Assembly: GCA_030619685.1 (NCBI GenBank)
Contig: JAUXAX010000013.1
Span: 1-48,436 of the forward strand
DNA from: Dehalococcoidia bacterium
GTDB taxonomy: Bacteria > Chloroflexota > Dehalococcoidia > SZUA-161
Direction: 5' to 3'
DNA length: 48,436 nucleotides
The notes under the pieces: model-generated
Told to the model about the DNA's origin: nothing
Seen by the model: only the letters and a program-made list of their open reading frames with translations
Databases searched by the model: none
Shown here: positions 24,095 through 33,600 of the stretch, piece by piece
How positions within the stretch are numbered: position 1 is the first letter of the stretch
Layout: every line of letters begins with the position of its first letter
Made by a program: the position numbers and the translations under genes

Positions 24095-24352
24095 TTGCCA
24101 CCGGTGGCTAAGAGCCAAAAGGATAGCATCACAATTTTACTCGGGCTTAAGGGGTACGAAGTGGAGGGGCTAAGTGAGGATGAACAAGCTATTGCAGTGG
24201 AGGTACGAGGCGGACTAAAGAGGGATTCCTGCCCCTGTTGTGGGGGATCAGATGTTTATGGTCACGGGCGGAGCAAGCCAAGGAAGATGCTTCATAGCTG
24301 GAAGATGGGTAAGAGGGTCTATCTCGAGTTGCGCCGGAAGCGCTGGCGGTGA
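24095..24352 (+). pseudogene. ISL3-family transposase, N-terminal zinc-finger fragment
   Basis: The 85-codon frame starts TTG behind AGGAAGAAGG. It contains the ISL3-type zinc ribbon CPCCGG, YGHGRSKPRKMLHSWKMGKR and VYLELRRKRWR. In intact ISL3 transposases this N-terminal domain is followed by a second CxxC and the long DDE domain. Here it stops at TGA right after RKRWR and the next bases belong to a flippase fragment, so the element has been cut and joined to unrelated DNA. No inverted repeats were found. Confidence 0.75.
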
Positions 24353-24356
24353 GCTA

Positions 24357-24750
24357 TCAAAGATAAAAGGTGTGGTATTTTCATCCTTGGGGTTCACTCT
24401 AATTGCCAGCACTCTTCTCTCATTAGTCCTCTTCTTCGCCTCCGACATCCTGTCCACAAAGGTATTCGACAAGCCAGAGTTATCCACACCGCTCAAGATA
24501 TTCTCCGCCACAATACCGTTTTCCGTGTTGACCGGCATGCTCATAACCATTTTCAGGGGATTTGATAGGGTAGACGTCAAAGTATACTTCGAAGATATTT
24601 TGCATGGGGTGCTTTCCCCTCTTTTGCTGGGGTGCCGTTATCTTACTCGGCTTGGCATTCCTTGGAGTAATCTATGCATCTCTAGCAGCAGGGGTGATTA
24701 CCTGCGTAGCCTTTGGCATATACACCATAAGAAAACCACCTTTTCGTGCA
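24357..24750 (+). pseudogene. Oligosaccharide flippase fragment with frameshift
   Basis: The first frame reads GVVFSSLGFTLIASTLLSLV, ASDILSTKVFDKPELSTPLK and IPFSVLTGMLITIFRGFDRV, typical of the middle of Wzx-type flippases. Near 24625-24632 the phase changes and continues as GAVILLGLAFLGVIYASLAA then GVITCVAFGIYTIRK. N- and C-terminal parts are missing. It is not a copy of any of the three intact flippases in the window as far as can be judged by eye, so a fourth flippase once existed here. Confidence 0.7.
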
Positions 24751-24827
24751 CAAGGCGGAGAGAACGCCAGCCCAGTGAGGAAAGAGAACCCTTCCGCCAT
24801 TCCATTAAGACCTCTTCGTGCACAAGG
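24740..24827 (+). repeat. 16-bp direct repeat at the HicB junction
   Basis: CTTTTCGTGCACAAGG (24740-24755) and CTCTTCGTGCACAAGG (24812-24827) differ at one base and encode LFVHK in both cases. They may mark a small duplication or the recombination join between the flippase and HicB fragments. Confidence 0.5.
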
Positions 24828-24928
24828 GCAAAGATTACTACGTTGCTGAGTGCCTGGAGATAGCGGTGGTGACTCAGGGCAAGGCGCTGGATGAGACCAT
24901 GGCGAATCTCAAAGAGGCTGCGAGATAA
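24809..24928 (+). pseudogene. HicB-like antitoxin fragment
   Basis: The frame reads LFVHKGKDYYVAECLEIAVV then TQGKALDETMANLKEAAR and stops. YYVAECLEI-x-VVTQGKTLDE-x-NLKEA is the core of HicB-type proteins, partners of the HicA mRNA interferase in toxin-antitoxin pairs. The start codon and N-terminal strand are missing (a TAA directly precedes the frame), the C-terminal DNA-binding part is absent, and no HicA frame is visible. Its last four codons form the left end of the dispersed repeat. Confidence 0.65.
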
Positions 24929-25173
24929 TGGTTGAGGCCGTCAGCCTAAAGGAACTCTCCACACCCCTATAGAGGCACCTCTTTCCTGAGCTCCCTTCCA
25001 TCAATGTTATCCCCAACGATTTCCTAGAAACCCAGTCTCTATTGAGCGCGGTGCTCACAAACCAGCTGCGCATTCTTTAACGTCTCGTATTGCGAGCAGC
25101 ATACGATAGGAGCGAGCGCTTTGGGACGCAGCAAACGATCTGGCCAGCAAGACTAGCCTTGCCAGGAAGGTCG
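24911..25173. repeat. Copy 2 of the ~263-bp dispersed direct repeat
   Basis: It matches 10009-10273 at about 89% by hand alignment, same orientation. Here the left end overlaps the end of the HicB fragment, showing that the ancestral unit contained hicB followed by this non-coding or decayed sequence. In both copies a minus-strand reading shares WFVSTALxRDWVSRKSLG and MEGSSGKRCLYR, but copy 2 has an in-frame stop and I do not recognise the protein. Confidence 0.85.
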
Positions 25174-25617
25174 CTGCCGTCTCTCAACAGCAAGCAAAAT
25201 GTGGAGGTTTGATCAAGATTGGTTAGGATCTATACCTCAGGCAGGAGTAGCTTCGCGCTGCAAGCTGTGGTAGAATAGCGTCTACCTCTACTGCAAGCCG
25301 GGAGGTAGTTGGCAAGCTGCCTTGGGTTGGACTGTCGAATTGACGATGCGCAAACCCTGTCAGCATGCCAGACTTTGTCAGTCAAGGAGGGCAGGTCCCA
25401 GAAAACGGGAATGCTACTGGTTGCCGTGTGGGCCGCTCTGGCGAATACCAAGACTGGCAGCTAGGTCGAGGATTATCTGCGACGATACCCTGGTTCAATT
25501 ACGAACGGTGCATCAGAGGTGTTGCCTCAAATAAAGAACTGCCGAATTAGGAATAGATACCGTATACGCCAGACATAATGGGAAAGAAGAAAAACAAGAG
25601 GGGCTATCACACTAGCG
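25174..25617. other. Intergenic stretch before the second flippase
   Basis: Short overlapping frames are open on the plus strand around 25322-25550, but none has a ribosome site or recognisable domain. No hairpin with a T-run was found. Nothing further could be identified. Confidence 0.4.
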
Positions 25618-26907
25618 ATGGCTATCAACTTCAGCCGAACAATTCTTAAAGAACGACTGAAAACAGACGATCTGGCAAGACACGGCCTGCTAATGACTGG
25701 CTTTGCCGTATTAGCTGGGCTGCTGAACTACCTGTACCAACTCTCTATGGGCATAATGCTGAGTCCAGCAGAATTTGCAACGCTATTCAGCCTATTTTCA
25801 CTGTTCATGATAGTCCTATGGATTCCTCGAAGCCTGCAACTCCCTATGACCAAATTCGTCTCCGCATTGAAAGCCCGCGGTAACATGAGCGGGGTAAACT
25901 ACTTGTGGAGGTTCTCCCTGAAAGGAACCTTGCTGCTTGGGTTGATCGCATTTGCGGCTTCTGCTGCGGCTAGCCCTCTAGTCTCCAGGCTACTGAACAT
26001 AGATAACAACCTGTTTCCGCTAATCATGTTCTTATCCTTCGTCTTCGCTTTCTCAGTCCCGGTGAATCTCGGAGTTCTGCAAGGCCTGCAAAGATTTCTG
26101 CCCCTGGGGTTCAGCCAGACTTTGTGGGCTTTGCTTAGACTTTCTCTTGCTGTTCTTCTAGTCTCCTTGGGACTGGGCGTCTACGGTGGGTTGATCCCCA
26201 TTGTCCTGGCCTTCGGCATAGTCTTCTTGGTAACCATGTACCTTCTCAAGGGGTTGTCAAGCTTTGGCAATGACAGGGTCGAACTTAGCGCCCTCAGGTC
26301 GTATACTGGATTTGCCTCACTAGCCTTTGTCTGCTTTGCCATGCTCACGAATATAGATGTGGTCCTAGCAAAGCATTACCTTAGCTCGCAGAGCGCCGAG
26401 GTCTATGCCGGCATGTCGCTCCTCGGCAGGGTAGCCCTATTCGCACCCATGGGGATAGCCGTAGCCATGTTTCCCAAGACATCCGAGCTCTTTGAACGCG
26501 GGGGAGATCATCTCTCATTGCTAAAGAAATCAGCATTATATGTCGTGCTCATAGGTGGAGCAGTAGTCATAACATATCTGCTCTTTCCCGATTTCGTCAG
26601 AGATTTCCTTCTCAGAGGCAAGTACGCGTTTGCCTCACCTGACCTTGTCAAGTACGGGCTAGCTATGCTATTCTTTGTTCTTTCATTCCTGCTGATGAGC
26701 TACTTCCTTTCCCTAAACCGAAGCAAGAAGGTAGCTTTACCCCTTGTCGGAGTAGCAATTCTCCAGGTTGTCTTAATAGTTCTCTATCACTCCAGTATTG
26801 CCCAATTGGTAAACATCATGCTTGTCTCCGGAGGGCTGTGTCTAGCTTTCATGCTTCTCCTATACTGGGAAGTAAGGAATGAGCAGAAACAAACCCGCAA
26901 TAGATAA
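25618..26907 (+). CDS. Polysaccharide flippase (Wzx/MurJ-like)
   Basis: The 429-aa protein has around 12-14 hydrophobic helices. The N-terminal HGLLMTGFAVLAGLLNYLYQ, GIMLSPAEFATLFSLFSLFM and the GLQRFLPLGFSQTLWALLRL segment fit the MOP-superfamily flippases that export lipid-linked sugars. It is only distantly similar to the flippases at 18124 and 36331, so the three probably serve different glycans or steps. It starts a plus-strand run leading through GT4, methyltransferase and phosphatase-superfamily genes. No strong Shine-Dalgarno is evident. Confidence 0.88.
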   Translation: MAINFSRTILKERLKTDDLARHGLLMTGFAVLAGLLNYLYQLSMGIMLSPAEFATLFSLFSLFMIVLWIPRSLQLPMTKFVSALKARGNMSGVNYLWRFSLKGTLLLGLIAFAASAAASPLVSRLLNIDNNLFPLIMFLSFVFAFSVPVNLGVLQGLQRFLPLGFSQTLWALLRLSLAVLLVSLGLGVYGGLIPIVLAFGIVFLVTMYLLKGLSSFGNDRVELSALRSYTGFASLAFVCFAMLTNIDVVLAKHYLSSQSAEVYAGMSLLGRVALFAPMGIAVAMFPKTSELFERGGDHLSLLKKSALYVVLIGGAVVITYLLFPDFVRDFLLRGKYAFASPDLVKYGLAMLFFVLSFLLMSYFLSLNRSKKVALPLVGVAILQVVLIVLYHSSIAQLVNIMLVSGGLCLAFMLLLYWEVRNEQKQTRNR

Positions 26908-27058
26908 AGGCAGTTCGGTGTCAATGGCATCTATAGGGATCACTGTCAATACGAATAACGAGGAGATGTAGGCATAGAGCTTCTGGGCTAGTTAGAGAAT
27001 ACCGCACCGAATCCTGCTGTACGAGCCTCAGGAGATTCGAAATCTACATGACGCTGAA

Positions 27059-28147
27059 ATGAGAATCCTGTGTTTCAATTGGCGTGACATAACACATCCA
27101 TGGGGTGGTGGTGCTGAGGTCTTCCTCCATGAGATTACCAAGAGATTTGTCCCTGAGCATGAAGTAGTGTGGTTCTGTGGAAAATACGAGGGCTGTCGGG
27201 AAGAAGATGAGATAGATGGAATAAGAATAATAAGGCGAGGCGGGCGTTTTTCCGTCTATCTGCACGCCATGTTCAACTACCTGTTTAGGCTAAGGCGGCA
27301 GAATTTCGATATAGTCATCGATAGCATAAACGGTGTTCCCTTTTTTACACCCCTATTTGTTAGAAAGCCGAAGGTTGCTATCATACATCACCTGATGAAG
27401 AAAGACGTGTTTTTCAGAGAACTGCCGCTACCCGCCGCCTTTGTCGCCTGGCTGGCTGAGCGAATGATCCCCTTTCTTTATCGCAAGGTCCCTGTGGTTA
27501 CAGTCTCCAACAGTTCGAGGCAAGAGATTGCCGAATCTGGAATACCCGACGAGATGCTACGCATAATCCACAATGCGGTAGAGCATGAGGCATTAGGTTG
27601 CGGGGTCAAGTCGGCAAGACCAGTGATAGCTTATGTAGGAAGAATAAAGCGATACAAGCAAGTAGACCACCTGCTTCAAGCGTTCGAGCTGGTTAGGGAG
27701 GCAATGCCGGAAGCCGAGCTGGTAGTCGCCGGCAGAGGAGGCCAGAACCTCAAGAAGCTGGTGGGGTCAAACCCGAATTCTAACAGCATTACGCTGGCAG
27801 GAGAGATATCTGAAGAGGAGAAAGCGGAAATACTGAAGAGGGCTTGGGTATTCGTCAGCCCGTCGATGAAGGAAGGGTGGGGAATTACAGTAATTGAAGC
27901 CAACGCCTGCGGGACACCAGCCATTGGCTATAATGTCCCTGGCCTAAGGGATTCCATAAGGGACGGGGAGACGGGATTGCTCGTTCCTCACGGGGATATC
28001 GAGCAACTAGCGAAGGCGATAATCGCGGTGCTGACTGATTCGGAATTGAGAGCAAGGCTGAGTCGAAATGCCCTAGAGTGGTCCTCCCGCTTTAGTTGGG
28101 ACAACAGCGCTGAGGAGTTTTTGGAAATTCTTGAACAAAGGATCTAA
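27059..28147 (+). CDS. GT4 family glycosyltransferase
   Basis: The 362-aa GT-B enzyme begins MRILCFNWRDITHPWGGGAE, the glycine-rich acceptor loop. The donor domain has IAYVGRIKRYKQVDHLLQAF, ELVVAGRG and the EX7E-like motif SMKEGWGITVIEANACGTPA, then PGLRDSIRDGETGLLV. The C-terminus (RFSWDNSAEEFLEIL) is a family hallmark, which also helped to identify the relic at 29014-29064. It should add a sugar from a nucleotide donor at the cytoplasmic face. The methyltransferase start follows after 2 nt. Confidence 0.92.
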   Translation: MRILCFNWRDITHPWGGGAEVFLHEITKRFVPEHEVVWFCGKYEGCREEDEIDGIRIIRRGGRFSVYLHAMFNYLFRLRRQNFDIVIDSINGVPFFTPLFVRKPKVAIIHHLMKKDVFFRELPLPAAFVAWLAERMIPFLYRKVPVVTVSNSSRQEIAESGIPDEMLRIIHNAVEHEALGCGVKSARPVIAYVGRIKRYKQVDHLLQAFELVREAMPEAELVVAGRGGQNLKKLVGSNPNSNSITLAGEISEEEKAEILKRAWVFVSPSMKEGWGITVIEANACGTPAIGYNVPGLRDSIRDGETGLLVPHGDIEQLAKAIIAVLTDSELRARLSRNALEWSSRFSWDNSAEEFLEILEQRI

Positions 28148-28149
28148 GA

Positions 28150-28959
28150 TTGAAGCCGAGACAATATTGGGAGAGCATGGGGGATGAATATAAAGACACC
28201 GCTACCCTGATACCATGGGCGGGTCGGCTTACTAATAGCTACATCCGGCATGTGCAGAAAAGTGCGCTCAAGGAAATCAAAAGCCTGCTGTACGATAAAG
28301 AGATCCTAGAGATCGGTTGTGGCTCTGGCTACTGGTTCGATTATTTTCGGAGGTGGGGGGCTGAAGATGTCTATGGAATCGATATAAGTGGATCTATATT
28401 AGGATTAGCAAGAACAGAGAAAGTGGCTCAGGCCTCTGCTACTAACCTACCTTTTGGAAGCCGAGCTTTCGACGTTGTTATTACAGTTACCATGTTGCAG
28501 CACCTTCCGTCGAAGGATGATTTAAGAGAATCTCTAAGGGAAATAAAAAGGGTTCTTAAAAAGGGTGAGGGACGCGCGTTTCTGCTCGAGCTTTCCCAGC
28601 CGCATTCAATCAGCTTGTCTTCTCCATTGCTTTCCATATCCAAGAGTGAATGGGGACGGCTCTTTCGAGAGAATGGGCTTCTCTTAGAGTCTTCCCATCC
28701 TGTGGATCCGTCTGTTTCCATGTTTATACTTGATCAATTGGTATATAGAGCAGCTAAGCTGATAGGCATGGGTCAAGGGGGTGACAAAGGGCTAGGGCAA
28801 GCATCCTCTTCTGGTTCCAAGCTTGTAAGCCTATACTACTTCGTCAAAGGTGCTTTGAGTATCCCCTCCATCCTATTAATGGGAATTACAAGAAAACTCT
28901 GTCCGTGGCTATCAGCCCATTGGATCTATGTTCTGAGAGCCGAGGTAAATGGAACATGA
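28150..28959 (+). CDS. Class I SAM-dependent methyltransferase
   Basis: The 269-aa protein has SAM motif I EILEIGCGSGYWFDYF (51-66), the ribose-binding acidic residue in VYGIDISGSIL, and motif IV/V ITVTMLQHLPS. Translation from TTG 28150 keeps the gene 2 nt after the GT4 stop; the ATG at 28180 is an alternative that removes ten residues outside the core. Likely substrate is a glycan or its lipid carrier by context. The C-terminal 60 residues contain a hydrophobic stretch (SIPSILLMGITRKLCPWLSA) suggesting membrane contact. Confidence 0.85.
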   Translation: MKPRQYWESMGDEYKDTATLIPWAGRLTNSYIRHVQKSALKEIKSLLYDKEILEIGCGSGYWFDYFRRWGAEDVYGIDISGSILGLARTEKVAQASATNLPFGSRAFDVVITVTMLQHLPSKDDLRESLREIKRVLKKGEGRAFLLELSQPHSISLSSPLLSISKSEWGRLFRENGLLLESSHPVDPSVSMFILDQLVYRAAKLIGMGQGGDKGLGQASSSGSKLVSLYYFVKGALSIPSILLMGITRKLCPWLSAHWIYVLRAEVNGT

Positions 28960-29013
28960 GAGTGGATACACTGAACTCTGCATAGTTGCCAAGAAGTGGT
29001 TTCCCTTTGATGT

Positions 29014-29064
29014 CTAGACATCGATTGGGACCCGAGCGCTGAGAAGTTTATGAGGACAAAGTGA
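29014..29064 (+). pseudogene. C-terminal tail of a lost GT4 glycosyltransferase
   Basis: One frame reads DIDWDPSAEKFMRTK and ends TGA at 29062-29064. This matches the terminal signature of GT4 enzymes (compare RFSWDNSAEEF at the end of 27059-28147). Only the tail survives. The stop overlaps the following ATG by one base (TGATG), so the lost gene was translationally coupled to the phosphatase-superfamily gene. Confidence 0.5.
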
Positions 29065-30641
29065 TGAGTAAGGAGAAAGTCCTACTCATTGGTTTTGATG
29101 GAGCTACCTGGGACCTAATCGCTCCTTGGGCTGATGAGGGTAAACTGCCTGCCTTTAGAAAGCTCATGCAGGAGGGAGCTTGGGGGGATCTGGAAAGTAC
29201 CATTCCGCCGCTTTCCCCTGCGGCGTGGACATCTATTCTCACCGGTGTCAATCCAGGAAAACACTCTGTCTTTTGTTTTGTAAAACCGAAGGAGGGCTCT
29301 TATTTCGTGAGGCCAATCTCCTCTCGGGATAAGAAAGCGAAGTCAATCTGGCACCTTCTTTCGGATCAAGGAAGAAAGGTGGTCTTAATAAATATACCCT
29401 TCACCTATCCGGTAGACAGGGTGAAAGGGGTAATGATTAGCGGGCTAGGCACCCCCTCGCGGAGTTCGGAGTTTTCATATCCACCAGAGTTTAAGCAGAA
29501 GCTTTTACGGAGATTCCCAGATTATGATGTGGACTTCAACGAGGACCTTATACAACTGAGTTCGGACAAGAGTTCTATGCTGGATAAAGTAAAAGTGGTG
29601 ACTGCTGAACAAATTAGGGCAGGGAAGTACTTGTTGGAGAATGAGGATTGGCATCTTTTCGCTATTGTATTTCGCTCTGCGGATGTCATTCAGCATTACT
29701 ACTGGAACGACAAGGCGACGATTCTTGAATACTACCGTCAAGTTGACGAATTCCTACAGTGGAGCATGGCTAGAATGGACGCGGACACCACTCTATTGGT
29801 CTGTTCTGACCATGGCTTCTCCGGTGTCCATACACGTGTATATGCAAATAACTGGCTGCATCAGCTTGGTCTGTTGCAACTGAACAAGCCAACAAAGGCA
29901 CTGTGGAATAGACTCTCACCCAGTGCCGAAACCCTACAGAGAATGCTGGTGAAGTTTGGGTTTAGGAACATAGCTTGGAGACTAAAACGCAGCCCGCTGT
30001 TGGAGGTGGTGATAAAGCATCTTGTGCATTCCGAGGAATTGCAATATATATTCGACGTAGACTGGTTGAGAACCAAAGCCTATTTTGGGGAAACTTCAGG
30101 GGGGATGGTGAATGTGAACCTTAGGGGCAGAGAACCACGGGGCTTTGTAGATGAGGGGGGATTTGAGACACTCAGAGAATATATCATGAAGGAGGCTTTA
30201 GAGCTAAGAGACCCTGCAACATCCCTCAACGCAATAAAACAGGCCTATAAAGGTGATGAGATCTATTCTGGTGAGTCCCGGGATATACCTGACGTGGTTC
30301 TGCTCGCTAACGAGGGCTACAACTTACGGGGCTCCTACAACAAAGCAGGAAACATTTTTGAGCGGGAAGAGGTGAGAAATGGTGACCATCATAGGAGTGG
30401 TATAATAGCTGCTTATGGAAGGGGAATAAAAAGAGGCGGTAAGCTAGAGGGTGCGAGTGTATACGACATAACCCCCACCATTCTTCACCTCATGGGGATT
30501 CCGGTGCCAAGCTATATGGATGGAAAAGTCAGCGTGGAGGTGCTGACCGAGGAGGTGGCGGCTCTCAAACCTAGGACCGGAAGCGAGCAGGAGCGAGTCA
30601 GAGACAGAATCAGCGATTTGAAGCGCCGGGGAGGGCTGTGA
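29064..30641 (+). CDS. Alkaline-phosphatase-superfamily (type I phosphodiesterase-like) protein
   Basis: The 525-aa protein opens VLLIGFDGATWDLI (metal ligand Asp in FDG), then PPLSPAAWTSILTGVNPGKHSVF carrying the Thr/Ser nucleophile region, DTTLLVCSDHGFSGVHTRVY with the paired Asp/His metal ligands, and GDHHRSGIIAAYG with the last histidine. These are the full set of residues expected for a two-metal alkaline-phosphatase-fold enzyme. No signal peptide or membrane helix is visible, so it probably works in the cytoplasm. Relatives hydrolyse or transfer phosphate or phosphodiester groups; here a role in removing or adding phospho-substituents on glycan precursors is inference. GTG 29061 is an alternative start one codon earlier. 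Confidence 0.85.
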   Translation: MSKEKVLLIGFDGATWDLIAPWADEGKLPAFRKLMQEGAWGDLESTIPPLSPAAWTSILTGVNPGKHSVFCFVKPKEGSYFVRPISSRDKKAKSIWHLLSDQGRKVVLINIPFTYPVDRVKGVMISGLGTPSRSSEFSYPPEFKQKLLRRFPDYDVDFNEDLIQLSSDKSSMLDKVKVVTAEQIRAGKYLLENEDWHLFAIVFRSADVIQHYYWNDKATILEYYRQVDEFLQWSMARMDADTTLLVCSDHGFSGVHTRVYANNWLHQLGLLQLNKPTKALWNRLSPSAETLQRMLVKFGFRNIAWRLKRSPLLEVVIKHLVHSEELQYIFDVDWLRTKAYFGETSGGMVNVNLRGREPRGFVDEGGFETLREYIMKEALELRDPATSLNAIKQAYKGDEIYSGESRDIPDVVLLANEGYNLRGSYNKAGNIFEREEVRNGDHHRSGIIAAYGRGIKRGGKLEGASVYDITPTILHLMGIPVPSYMDGKVSVEVLTEEVAALKPRTGSEQERVRDRISDLKRRGGL

Positions 30642-30680
30642 GCAAAGACCGGTGTTTGCCCGGATTTCCTGGAGGAATCG

Positions 30681-33600
30681 GTGAGAGCTGATGAACCGCT
30701 AAGCGATACACGGGGTATATCGAATCTAACAATCTGCCTGCTAGGGGCCTTGCTGGGTCTCGCGGCAGGTCTTTTCATACTCAGGGGCTTCATCTTCTCC
30801 CCCGGGTTGGTGGAACAAGGTGACCTGCGGTGGCCGTATAGCTCTGAAGTATACCCCATGCACTACCTGTGGGATGAGCCCAGGCAGTACTTTGTGGTCA
30901 TCAATCACATGCTGGGTAGATTAGTCCCATACTTGTTTGCCCCTGAAGCCGCTGAGCGCCTCTTCATCCTTGCTCCCTTCCCTATAATGGGCCTATCCAT
31001 GTTCTTCGCCACTTTCAAGCTAACTGCAAGGCGTCTTGATTCTCCAACGGTCCCCCTGATCGCCGGTACCGTTGCCACCCTATTCTTTATCGTGAATCCC
31101 ACTGTTGCTATCGAATTGCGCCATCAAGTACTCCTGTGGTTTTATGCGTTTCTTCCTCTTCTAGTTTACGTCTCTTACACCGCCTTCAGCGGCATCTCCT
31201 CGCATACAAGGTCGAAGATTGTCAAGAACTCCATCTACATTGCGTTGCTTCTGTTTGTGATGTCCATCTCGAACTGGATGCTTTTCTTCTTTCCCGTCCT
31301 TCTCCTCCCCTTCCTTGCCGCCTTCTCTCGCCCGTACGGAGATCACCTTAAAAAGTCGATTCTGCTCATCGGCCTGACATTTGCGCTTTTTGCAGTCTTT
31401 TGCTCGGTGTGGCTCGTCCCTTTGGCCCTCGGCTCAGGCTCTAGCTCTCCTTCCAGGGTGCCTACCAACGAGGTCTTGGATGCCTTGAGTGGGCGCTCCC
31501 AGATGATTAACGTGTTGACTCAGACGTCATTTTGGGAGACGGAATTCTTTCACTCAATATTCACACTTCAGGGCAGGGGGCTGAGCCTTCTCTGGGGCGG
31601 TGCTACACTCATGATGCCCATACTTGCCTTCAGCTCGTTCTTGCTGCGCAAGGACAGGCTCGCTATCTGGCTAGGAATCTTCGCTCTGGCCTTTATCTTC
31701 CTAGCCAAGGGAACCCAGCCACCCTTCGGCGGCCTCTACCACTGGCTCGTTTTTGACTCGCCGGTGGTCTCCTCCTTTGGCTGGCAATACAAAGTGTCTA
31801 ACAGGTGGAACCTTGATGTCATGTTTTGCTATTCCCTGCTGATCGGCTTTACCGCAAGCTACGTTCTGGGCTGGATAAGGGCGAGCATTAACTGGGATCG
31901 GCTGAGAAAGGGCTTGTTTGCCGCAGCTATTCTCGTTTTCCTGGCTGTTCCACCGGTCGCAGCTTATCCGCTTCTGACAGGGGATCTGAGCGGTACGATG
32001 AAGCCGCAGGAGTTGCCAAGTGATTACGTGGCTTTGAACCAGTGGCTGGATGAGGAAGGCTCAGACTCCAAGGTAATGTTCTACCCCGAACCTCCACGAT
32101 GGGGCGCAGCAAAACCTACCTTGGCGCTTGCGTATGAACTGAGACTGCGCGTATTCAGGTATTATTGGCTTTTTATGGATGATTCACTACTGCACGAAGG
32201 TACTGCGCGCTATGGGGAGCTGCTGGCGCCCTGGAATGTCGGGCACATAGTGGTCCGAGGAGATCTGCTCAATGAGGAGAGTGAGGAGAGTACCCAAGAG
32301 GTCTTGTCCGCTCTCCTAAAGCAAGAGGACTTGGAACTCGTCAAGCAGTTCGGATCCCTGTATGTTTTTGAGAATCAAGCATACTCGTCTCACATTGGAG
32401 CGGCAAGCCAAAGCGTAGTGGTTTCGGGTGGATTAGAGAACATAACATCCCTCACCTCCCTTGATTCCTATGACCTAGCGGATTCCCCTATCGTCTTCCT
32501 CGATCAATCGGAGGTGAATAGTGATTACCTCTTGGGGGCGGACATCCTGGTCTCCAGCCAGGGCAACCCGGATCTCCATCTATCTCTTCTGGGGGACGAG
32601 TATCTGCTTAAACCCTTCGATGCTACCCACCACCACCAGCCCGCCCAGCGTTGGTCCAAGGGCTCCACAGAAGAGTTCATGTATATACATTGGCATTCTT
32701 ACCTCCGCGGAGAGCTGATGGAGAACTGGCAAATTGACTATGGCAAGGGCCTCGTTTTCACCTGGGCTCAGGATACCCTGGATATACCTTTTGGGGTTGG
32801 CGACAGCGGAAGCTATGACCTTTTCGTCAGATATTTCCGGAACCAAGATGGGGGCACAATTCGGATTTGGCTGGATGGCGAGCCTCTTGAGGAAATGGAA
32901 ACCAAAGACCAGGTTAACCAATTTGTGTGGGAAAAGGTTGACAGCTTGAAACTGGATAAGGGGAAACATCAGCTAGCCATGGAGAATCTAGAAGGCTTCA
33001 ATGCAGTCAATTTGTTTGCTCTCCTCCCTGCTGGAGAAATAGAGGAGTACGAACTGGATGTCGCTATATCTCTACTGGGGGACGAGTGTCTGCTTAAGCC
33101 CTTCGATGCCACCCGCCACTACAGCCCCGCCCAGCGTTGGTCCACGGTCTCCACAGAAGAGTTCCTCTATGTAGGTCAGCATCCTTACCTCCGCGGAGAG
33201 GAGATGGAGAACTGGCAATTTGACTATGGGAAGGGTCTGGTTTTCACGTGGGCGCCGGATACCCTTGACGTACCTTTCGGGGTAAAAGAAAGCGGAAGCT
33301 ATGACCTTTTCATCAGATATTTCCAGAACCAGAACGGGGGTGGGATTCGGATTTGGTTGAATGGCGAACCTCTTAAGGGAATGCGGACCAGATACCAGGT
33401 TAACGGATTTGTGTGGGAAAAGGTTGACAGCTTGAAACTGGATAAGGGGAAACATCAGCTAGCTATACAGAATTTACTAGGCTTCAATGCAGTCAATCTG
33501 TTTGCCGTCCTCCCTGCTGGAGAAGTGGAGGAGTACGAACGGGAAGTCAGCGATTTACTGAGGGATAAGCGGATAATCTATGTACTGGAGGCTGAGTCGG

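Noticed and set aside
24809..24928. Functional HicAB toxin-antitoxin system
   Set aside because: The HicB frame lacks a start and C-terminal domain and no HicA frame is adjacent, so it is only a fragment.
32569..33540. Tandem repeats considered as a CRISPR-like array
   Set aside because: The 486-bp period is in frame and codes for duplicated domains; no short direct repeats with unique spacers exist anywhere in the window.
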